Assembly: GCA_945639745.1 (NCBI GenBank)
Contig: CALZEK010000099.1
Location: 1 to 5,854 of the forward strand
Origin: an uncultured Bacillaceae bacterium
GTDB taxonomy: Bacteria > Bacillota > Bacilli > Bacillales > Amphibacillaceae
Direction of reading: 5' to 3'
Length of the DNA stretch: 5,854 bases
The notes under the pieces were generated by a model. It was not told the DNA's origin. It was given only the letters and a program-made list of their open reading frames with translations, and did no database searches. Positions 1-4,774 of the stretch are shown here, piece after piece (positions within the stretch are counted from its first letter, which is position 1; each line of letters begins with the position of its first letter). A program made the position numbers and the translations under genes.

Positions 1-7
1 CAACAAA

Positions 8-1051
8 TTACTGGCACTGCTCAAGTGAAAGATTCATTGAAATTGTAAAGAGTAAGGGTGACCCATTTTTTAAATATAAGAGCATAATCGGAATGGCACC
101 ACTTAAATAGGCGAAAAATAATATATTAGTCATCGTTCCCATAATATCTTTTCCAATATCCATTGCTGATTTTTTTAGAGCTTTAAGTGAAATGTGATTG
201 TTTTTTTCATACAATTCAAAGATAGATGAAGACATTGTAATGGCAACATCCATAACTGCGCCAAGTGACCCAATAAAGACCCCGGCCATAAAGACCATTT
301 TATATGGTCGTGTTAAAAAATCCATTGCCTCATACCTTAAGCCTTCCTCTTGTGTCAGTGTGAGCACGAGATAAGCAATTAAAACGGATATAAATGTACC
401 AATCAAACTGGCAACTATTGCAGCATAGGTTTTATGATTCCTTCCATTAACTAAAAGTAAAGAACTCACCGTAAATATAAGCACACAAATACTACAAACA
501 AACAATAAATTAATGTGATGATTATTAATATAAATATCGAGTGCAAAAGATAAAATCAAGGCATTAAAGGCTAAACTTAAGACAGCGAATAAACCTTGTT
601 TTTTACCAATTAATACAAGGATAAAAATAAATATCCAGGCAATATATATCATGTATTTATCACGCTTAACATCAGTTATATAACCCGTCAAAGAGTCATT
701 CGTTTTCTTTAAATTAATAAATAATTCATTACCAGGTTGATAGGCTTGATCATAAGCTCCAGCAATGGAATATTCATTAGTTAGTTCAATTACTTCTCCT
801 AGATACTTTCCATTCATTATTTGAGCGGTTAAACTTTGTTTTGAAATCATATCTTGATTATTAAAAGCATCAACCGTTTCTGTTTGCTCAATTAATTCAG
901 CGTCTGTAATCTTAACAATTGGTTTTGAGTAAAAAGTATAATTATTATTAATGAAAATAATTGAACTAATAAAGCTAATTAAAAGAATGAAAATCGTTAT
1001 AATTTGATATTTATGGAATGACTTTAATTTTTCAAAAAAATAATGTATCAT
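8..1051 (-). CDS. YibE/F-family multi-pass membrane protein, C-terminus apparently short
   Basis: This is an integral membrane protein of the YibE/F family; no biochemical function is firmly established for the family. Numbering is from the ATG at 1054. One N-terminal membrane segment (about 17-36) is followed by an extracytoplasmic domain (about 40-132) with an SH3/OB-like look (NGKYLGEVIEL at 81-91). After this come hydrophobic segments at about 135-150, 153-173, 181-202, 210-234, 252-275 and 307-328. The family hallmark is at 256-275 (MAGVFIGSLGAVMDVAITMS), with a second conserved block at 300-322 (IGKDIMGTMTN, then FFAYLSGAIP). The protein ends at LSLEQCQ. Relatives normally continue after this SLE with one more helix rich in GSIG and IP, so it looks truncated or frameshifted at the window edge. 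Two ATGs are adjacent; the second (1051) lies 6 bases from GGAGG and is preferred, which gives 347 residues. It is divergent from the DUF1722 gene. A second YibE/F gene often follows this one but would lie outside the window. Confidence 0.85.
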   Translation of the reverse strand: MIHYFFEKLKSFHKYQIITIFILLISFISSIIFINNNYTFYSKPIVKITDAELIEQTETVDAFNNQDMISKQSLTAQIMNGKYLGEVIELTNEYSIAGAYDQAYQPGNELFINLKKTNDSLTGYITDVKRDKYMIYIAWIFIFILVLIGKKQGLFAVLSLAFNALILSFALDIYINNHHINLLFVCSICVLIFTVSSLLLVNGRNHKTYAAIVASLIGTFISVLIAYLVLTLTQEEGLRYEAMDFLTRPYKMVFMAGVFIGSLGAVMDVAITMSSSIFELYEKNNHISLKALKKSAMDIGKDIMGTMTNILFFAYLSGAIPIMLLYLKNGSPLLFTISMNLSLEQCQ

Positions 1052-1054
1052 CAT

Positions 1055-1062
1055 TGACCTCC
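1055..1062 (-). promoter_or_regulatory. Ribosome binding site of the YibE/F gene
   Basis: On the minus strand the sequence reads GGAGGTCA followed by ATGATG. The SD core GGAGG (1062-1058) is only 3 bases from the first ATG (1054) and 6 bases from the second (1051). This spacing favours the second as the real start. Confidence 0.7.
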
Positions 1063-1122
1063 ATTATTTAAACAGTCAGTAACAAGTGTAACCGATAAGT
1101 AATTAAAGATAAACAAATATTC

Positions 1123-1154
1123 TAAGAGGAACAATGTCTATTAACTTCCTCGTT
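1123..1154. repeat. Imperfect inverted repeat in the divergent intergenic region
   Basis: The left arm TAAGAGGAA (1123-1131) pairs with the right arm TTCCTCGTTA (1146-1154 and one bulged base). The core GAGGAA/TTCCTC is perfect, with a 14-base spacer. An overlapping alternative pairing, CTATTAAC (1138-1145) with GTTAAATAG (1152-1160), also exists. The repeat lies just upstream of the candidate DUF1722 promoter, between two divergent genes, which is a usual place for an operator. It has no U-tract and so is not a typical terminator. Regulatory function is only inferred. Confidence 0.3.
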
Positions 1155-1161
1155 AAATAGG

Positions 1162-1189
1162 TTTAAAAATGTTTTCTATATGATATAAT
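1162..1189 (+). promoter_or_regulatory. SigA-type promoter with extended -10 for the DUF1722 gene
   Basis: The -10 box is a perfect TATAAT (1184-1189) preceded by TG at 1181-1182, giving the extended -10 form TGnTATAAT. A weak -35, TTTAAA (1162-1167), lies 16 bases upstream; an extended -10 tolerates a poor -35. Transcription would begin near 1196, leaving a short leader of about 24 bases that contains the ribosome binding site. Confidence 0.65.
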
Positions 1190-1219
1190 CATTAAATATA
1201 TTTATAAAGGAGGTAATAA

Positions 1220-1591
1220 ATGACACAGAAAAAAGAAATATTATGGCGAGAAAATAAATACGAAGTCATGTCACATTCACAAAATGCTTATCGCGACATC
1301 AAAAAATCAATTGGTAAGCTTTCTTATGAAGAACTCACTGGATTAATTGTAAGAGCCAAAAAAATTGATAAAACAAAAGGTTCTATTATTAATACATATC
1401 AACATATCTGGGGTTATTTTAAAAAACAAGCGACTGATCAAGAAAAGCAACAAACATTTATTTTGCTTGATCAATTTACAAAAGATAAAGTAGATGAAGA
1501 TGACTTATGGGAATGGTTAGCAAACTTAACGGTTAAATATAATCAATTATATTTATTGGAGAGCACGATTATAACAAAATATATTAATTAA
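1220..1591 (+). CDS. ybgA: Stand-alone DUF1722 (YbgA-like) protein
   Basis: This 123-residue soluble protein corresponds to the whole DUF1722/YbgA domain without a partner domain. Evidence is the N-terminal block LWRENKYEVMSHSQNAY (8-24), matching the family pattern W-x3-KY-x-V-x-AHS-x3-Y. The central block HIWGYFKKQ (62-70) matches the family H-x2-GYFKK. The C-terminal YLLESTIITKYI (111-122) corresponds to the usual YLxxQxYL-type end. No signal peptide or membrane segment is present. The start is secure: AAGGAGG (1207-1213) lies 6 bases before the ATG, behind an extended -10 promoter. The biochemical role is unknown. In enterobacteria ybgA neighbours the photolyase gene phr, and in other bacteria the domain is fused to DUF523, so a link to light or DNA damage has been suspected but not shown. 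The BCCT gene follows 75 bases downstream with no convincing terminator between, so partial co-transcription is possible. Confidence 0.82.
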   Translation: MTQKKEILWRENKYEVMSHSQNAYRDIKKSIGKLSYEELTGLIVRAKKIDKTKGSIINTYQHIWGYFKKQATDQEKQQTFILLDQFTKDKVDEDDLWEWLANLTVKYNQLYLLESTIITKYIN

Positions 1592-1603
1592 TATATTAAA
1601 AAT

Positions 1604-1628
1604 GTTTTTTTATTTTAAAATTGGGTAT
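1604..1628 (+). promoter_or_regulatory. Candidate SigB-type promoter for the BCCT transporter
   Basis: GTTTTT (1604-1609) and GGGTAT (1623-1628) are separated by 13 bases, which fits the general-stress sigma-B pattern GTTTww-N12-15-GGGwAw. The predicted start of transcription, near 1635, leaves about 30 bases of leader before the TTG start. Osmoprotectant uptake genes of Bacillales are known to be partly SigB-controlled, so the position is sensible. The match lies in very AT-rich sequence and could be chance; it also requires that the host has SigB. Confidence 0.4.
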
Positions 1629-1650
1629 AGCTAGATTAACAAATAAATAT

Positions 1651-1657
1651 GGAGGGG
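1651..1657 (+). promoter_or_regulatory. Ribosome binding site that sets the BCCT start at TTG 1667
   Basis: GGAGGGG lies 9 bases before TTG at 1667. The upstream in-frame ATG (1649) shares its G with this SD core and has no SD of its own, so starting there would place the initiation codon on top of the ribosome binding site. Confidence 0.75.
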
Positions 1658-1666
1658 TCGATTCTT

Positions 1667-3223
1667 TTGAACGATCGATTTTGGAAAAAGCCAGTATTTC
1701 TAATATCTTCGATTACAATCCTTATATTAGTTATATTAGGGGCAACTATGCCAGTTCAATTTGGTAATGTTGCAAATATGCTTTACGATTTCACACAAAT
1801 TAATTTTGGTTGGCTTTATTTACTAACAGTTTTTGTTATCATTGTTTTTCTTATTGGATTATCAATTAGTAAATATGGAGCAATAAGACTAGGAGGCGAT
1901 GATTCTAGACCAGACTATCCATTCTTTACATGGATAGGAATGTTGTTTTCAGCAGGTTTTGGTGTTGGACTAGTGTTTTGGGGAGTAGCTGAACCAATGA
2001 GTCATTTTTTCACCTCTCCAACTTCAGGAGTAGAAGAATTAACTCCTGAAGCGGCTCGTGTTGCGATGGGTTATTCATTCTTTCACTGGGGAATTTCACA
2101 GTGGTCTGTGTTTGGTATTGTTGGACTTGTTATTGGTTTCCTTCAATTCAGAAAAAATAAAGATGGTTTAGTTTCAACAGCACTCGAACCAGTAGTAGGG
2201 TCCAATAAAGTTGTTAAAAATGGAATTGATTCATTCGCTGTTATTGCAACTGTAATGGGGATTGCAACTTCGCTTGGTTTAGGTATTTTACAGATGGGTG
2301 GAGGACTTGAAGCAGTCTTTGGTTTTAGTAACGGAATTCCACTTCAAATGATTATTATAGTGGCTGTTTTTGGTGCTTATATGCTTTCGTCTTCGACAGG
2401 ATTAAACAAAGGGATTCGTTATTTAGGTAATTTTAACTTAGCCTTATCACTTCTCTTGTTATTATTCTTTTTCATTGCTGGACCAACAGTGTTTATTATG
2501 GAAACATTCACACTTGCAATAGGAGATTTTATCTCACACTTTATAACTTATAGTCTCAGATTACAACCATACCAAGGTGGTACTTGGGTAAATGATTGGA
2601 CGATTTTCTATTGGGCATGGGCAATTGCTTGGTCACCTTATGTTGGTGCATTTGTTGCGCGTGTATCTAAAGGAAGAACAATCCGAGAATTTATTATTGG
2701 TGTAGTCGTTGTTCCACCAGCACTTGCAATGCTTTGGATTGCTACATTAGGTGGGACAGCATTGTATTATGATTTAAATAAAGGAACGAGTATTGCACAA
2801 GCTGTTGATAATGATATTACAAGTGCATTATTTGCAACCTTAGATCATTTACCATTTACAACATTATTGTCTATTTTAGCAATTGTATTAATTGCTACAT
2901 TTTTAATTACATCAGCAGATTCAGCAACATATATATTATCAAGCATGACAACAAATGGTAGTTTATTACCACCATTAATTGTTAAAGTTGTTTGGGGTGT
3001 TTTAATGTCAGCAATTGCTGGTGTTCTATTGTATGCAGGAGGACTTGAAGCCTTACAAACTGCATCACTTGTTTCCGCCTTACCATTTACTATATTATTA
3101 ATTATTCTTATGGTCTCTATTGTCAAGCTACTCAAAAAAGAGCCTATTACAGTAAGACCCGTAGATGTAAGGCAGTATGAGGAAGTTAAGAAAGAAGCAG
3201 AAAAAAATAGCGATGCTGAATAA
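1667..3223 (+). CDS. BCCT-family transporter (betaine/carnitine/choline type, OpuD-like)
   Basis: This secondary transporter of the BCCT family usually takes up glycine betaine or related trimethylammonium compounds with sodium, in osmoprotection. It has 518 residues from the TTG start, normal for OpuD-type proteins, and about 12 hydrophobic segments. Numbering from TTG: a first helix at about 9-29; the glycine-rich helix FSAGFGVGLVFWGVAEP (94-110), which shapes the sodium and substrate site; FHWGISQW (139-146); and DGLVSTALEP (166-175). The signature region WTIFYWAWAIAWSPYVG (311-327) is followed by ARVSKGRTIREF (331-342), and TSADSAT sits at 415-421. The tail is short and charged (about 488-518). 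Oddities: the PROSITE-type pattern ends W-x-W-W, but here the fourth aromatic is Ala319, and the box tyrosine of helix 4 is Phe149. Substrate is therefore uncertain. Glycine betaine is the default guess; carnitine, choline, proline betaine or ectoine are possible. A bidirectional terminator follows the stop. Confidence 0.92.
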   Translation: MNDRFWKKPVFLISSITILILVILGATMPVQFGNVANMLYDFTQINFGWLYLLTVFVIIVFLIGLSISKYGAIRLGGDDSRPDYPFFTWIGMLFSAGFGVGLVFWGVAEPMSHFFTSPTSGVEELTPEAARVAMGYSFFHWGISQWSVFGIVGLVIGFLQFRKNKDGLVSTALEPVVGSNKVVKNGIDSFAVIATVMGIATSLGLGILQMGGGLEAVFGFSNGIPLQMIIIVAVFGAYMLSSSTGLNKGIRYLGNFNLALSLLLLLFFFIAGPTVFIMETFTLAIGDFISHFITYSLRLQPYQGGTWVNDWTIFYWAWAIAWSPYVGAFVARVSKGRTIREFIIGVVVVPPALAMLWIATLGGTALYYDLNKGTSIAQAVDNDITSALFATLDHLPFTTLLSILAIVLIATFLITSADSATYILSSMTTNGSLLPPLIVKVVWGVLMSAIAGVLLYAGGLEALQTASLVSALPFTILLIILMVSIVKLLKKEPITVRPVDVRQYEEVKKEAEKNSDAE

Positions 3224-3225
3224 TA

Positions 3226-3258
3226 AAAACCACCTTAAATTTAATTTAAGGTGGTTTT
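3226..3258. terminator. Bidirectional intrinsic terminator between convergent genes
   Basis: AAAACCACCTTAAAT (3226-3240) pairs perfectly with ATTTAAGGTGGTTTT (3244-3258), a 15-bp stem with a 3-base TTA loop and a CCACC/GGTGG core. A T-rich run follows on the plus strand (to about 3263), and the complement gives TTTTTATTATT on the minus strand. It can therefore end both the BCCT transcript and the convergent glycosylase transcript. It begins 2 bases after the BCCT stop and overlaps two bases of the glycosylase stop codon. Confidence 0.93.
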
Positions 3259-3859
3259 ATTTTCGGTAATTTGAAACGTAAGGATTATGCTTAAGAAAAA
3301 ATCGCCAAGGATAATGAGCAGCTTCACCTGAGTTTGCTATGCCTATCCGTGGACTAGTTTCAATTTCAAAAGCATTGATGTTAATTCCTTTACTAATATA
3401 AAGTGGCTTTTGAGACCAATGATGCCCATAATAAGCCATTGAAATATCCATTGCTTTTGTTAATTTACCAGGACCATTAGTTAAATTGAATTTATTTTTA
3501 ATGTGAGACCGGTTTAGAATCATTTGATCTAAGCCAGCAACAGGTTCAACTGCACGAATTAAAATAGCATGGGGTGTCTCAGCTGGTCCAGCAACAACGT
3601 TAATTAATACATGTGTATGCATTTGATAACAATATACTCTTCCAGGATCTTTGAACATAATATCAGTACGTTTAGTGCGTAAGTTTTTAAAGCTATGAGC
3701 TGCCTCGTCATTTGATCCTTGATAGGCCTCAGTTTCAACAATTTTACCGACGAGTATTTGCTCTTTAGTTTCATGAACAATTAATTTCCCAAGCAAATTT
3801 TTAGCTAAGGTAAGTGTTTCAGATTCAAAAAAATGTGGATTAATCGGTGAAAGCTTAAT
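3257..3859 (-). CDS. mpg: 3-methyladenine DNA glycosylase (AAG/MPG family), probable ATT start
   Basis: This cytoplasmic base-excision-repair enzyme removes alkylated purines such as 3-methyladenine and hypoxanthine, leaving abasic sites. With an ATT start it has 200 residues, the usual bacterial length. Motifs: VETEAYQG (41-48), in which Glu44 and Tyr46 match catalytic Glu125 and Tyr127 of human AAG; AAHS with His55, matching His136; Asn87, matching Asn169; LIRAVEP (100-106); NGPGKLTKA (128-136); and SPRIGI (169-174). The first standard start (TTG 3796) would discard conserved PHFFESETLTLAKN, which matches the family N-terminus. The frame is open upstream to a TAA but has no ATG, GTG or TTG beyond 3796. 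ATT at 3859 has GAGGAG 9 bases upstream and is the best initiator. The position of the DNA-intercalating Tyr162 of human AAG appears to be Met80 (MHTHVLIN), as I recall for the staphylococcal enzyme. The gene is divergent from the TauE/SafE gene and converges on the BCCT gene. Confidence 0.88.
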   Translation of the reverse strand: MKLSPINPHFFESETLTLAKNLLGKLIVHETKEQILVGKIVETEAYQGSNDEAAHSFKNLRTKRTDIMFKDPGRVYCYQMHTHVLINVVAGPAETPHAILIRAVEPVAGLDQMILNRSHIKNKFNLTNGPGKLTKAMDISMAYYGHHWSQKPLYISKGININAFEIETSPRIGIANSGEAAHYPWRFFLKHNPYVSNYRK

Positions 3860-3868
3860 TTTGAACCA

Positions 3869-3874
3869 CTCCTC
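3869..3874 (-). promoter_or_regulatory. Ribosome binding site supporting the ATT start of the glycosylase
   Basis: The minus strand reads GAGGAG, then 9 bases, then ATT AAG CTT. No comparable SD precedes the TTG codon at 3796. The position of this site, just upstream of the conserved N-terminal residues, argues that translation starts here at a non-standard codon. A TATACT hexamer lies slightly upstream on the same strand (about 3884-3893) and could be a -10 box, but its -35 is poor. Confidence 0.55.
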
Positions 3875-3946
3875 AGATAGTATTAAGTATAAATATATGA
3901 TAACATTTATTTAACGAAAAAATATAGAAGAAATGAAGCTGATAAG

Positions 3947-4762
3947 ATGATATTCATTATAATGATTTTAGCTAGTTTAATCGCTGCTTTTCTAGGAAGT
4001 TTAGTTGGTTTAGGGGGTGGAATGATACTTGTTCCAATCCTTATCTTTTTACATAATAATATAACAGGGTTTGAATGGGCCACAACGCAGTCAATTGTTG
4101 CGATTACGCTTGTTGCCATGATATTTACAGCCCTTTCTTCACTGCGCGCATATTTGAAAATAAAAACTGTTGATATAAAAACAGGAATTATTTTATTGAC
4201 CGGAACAATACCAGGAAGTATTTTAGGTACATGGTTAAATGGTGTTCTTGATACATCTAATTTTTCGTTGTACTTTGGAATCTTTTTAGTGTTAATGTTT
4301 TTATTACTTTTAATTGATCGTGAAAAACTTGGTCAAATAAGAAAACCTAAAAAAACGGATAAAATAAGAGAGTTTGAAGTAAGAGGAGAAACCTATACCT
4401 ATCACGTTAGTATTTTAGTCGGTTTCTTTGTCTCTTTTATGATAGGTACTTTATCTGCTTTATTTGGAATTGGCGGAGGGATTATTGCAGTGCCTGCAAT
4501 GGTTATTTTATTTGGCATGCCTGTTCATATCGCAATTGCAACTTCCATGTTTATGATCTTTTTTGCAAGTTTATTTAGTGCAACGACACATGCACTTTCT
4601 GGTAATGTTATCTGGGGCTATGCTTTATTCTTTATTATTGGAGCAATTTTAGGAGGAACACTTGGTTCAAGAGTTAACCAATTATTAAAAGGTAAAGCAT
4701 TAGAATGGATTTTAAGAATACTTATTTTGGTCATGGCAGGACAACTTATTTTTGGGAATTAG
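3947..4762 (+). CDS. yunE: TauE/SafE-family (UPF0721) membrane permease
   Basis: This 271-residue membrane protein of the TauE/SafE family has members associated with export of sulfite, sulfoacetate and other anions or sulfur compounds; the substrate here is unknown. The duplicated family architecture is clear: repeat 1 carries SLVGLGGGMILVP (18-30) and repeat 2 carries ALFGIGGGIIAVP (171-183). Each is followed by a hydrophilic turn and a TS-containing helix (ATTQSIVAI at 45-53; AIATSMFMIF at 196-205). About eight hydrophobic segments flank a charged cytoplasmic loop at about 124-150 (REKLGQIRKPKKTDK region). Length is typical. ATG 3947 is the first usable start, because the frame is closed by TAA at 3890-3892. 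No good SD precedes it, nor the in-frame ATG at 3962, so the start is slightly uncertain. The 87-base gap to the divergent glycosylase shows no confident plus-strand promoter. The YunD-like gene follows after 12 bases in the same frame. This pairing, as in B. subtilis yunE/yunD, is why I use the symbol. Confidence 0.88.
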   Translation: MIFIIMILASLIAAFLGSLVGLGGGMILVPILIFLHNNITGFEWATTQSIVAITLVAMIFTALSSLRAYLKIKTVDIKTGIILLTGTIPGSILGTWLNGVLDTSNFSLYFGIFLVLMFLLLLIDREKLGQIRKPKKTDKIREFEVRGETYTYHVSILVGFFVSFMIGTLSALFGIGGGIIAVPAMVILFGMPVHIAIATSMFMIFFASLFSATTHALSGNVIWGYALFFIIGAILGGTLGSRVNQLLKGKALEWILRILILVMAGQLIFGN

Positions 4763-4763
4763 G

Positions 4764-4771
4764 GATGTGAT
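4764..4771 (+). promoter_or_regulatory. Ribosome binding site of the YunD-like gene
   Basis: GATGTGAT differs by one base from the ideal GAGGTGAT and sits directly after the TAG stop of the upstream permease gene, 3 bases before TTG 4775. With only four codons between TAG and this TTG, the TTG is the sole standard start, and translation is probably coupled to the upstream gene. Confidence 0.55.
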
Positions 4772-4774
4772 TAT

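Noticed and set aside
1588..1620. Possible terminator after the DUF1722 gene (TTAATATATTAA palindrome and a T-run)
   Set aside because: The stem is only A-T pairs and very short, and the A/T runs do not form a stable hairpin next to the T-run. I see no convincing terminator.
2845..3135. Minus-strand open frame of 96 codons
   Set aside because: It lies entirely inside the BCCT gene in antisense, has a biased composition rich in N, I, T and A, no SD, and no family resemblance.
3861..3893. Plus-strand promoter for the TauE/SafE gene (TTGAAC with TATAAA)
   Set aside because: The spacing is 21 bases, too long for a SigA promoter; a TATGAT at 3896-3901 has no matching -35. The promoter remains unassigned.
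3907..4119. Minus-strand open frame of 70 codons
   Set aside because: It is antisense to the conserved first repeat of the TauE/SafE gene and has no recognisable product.
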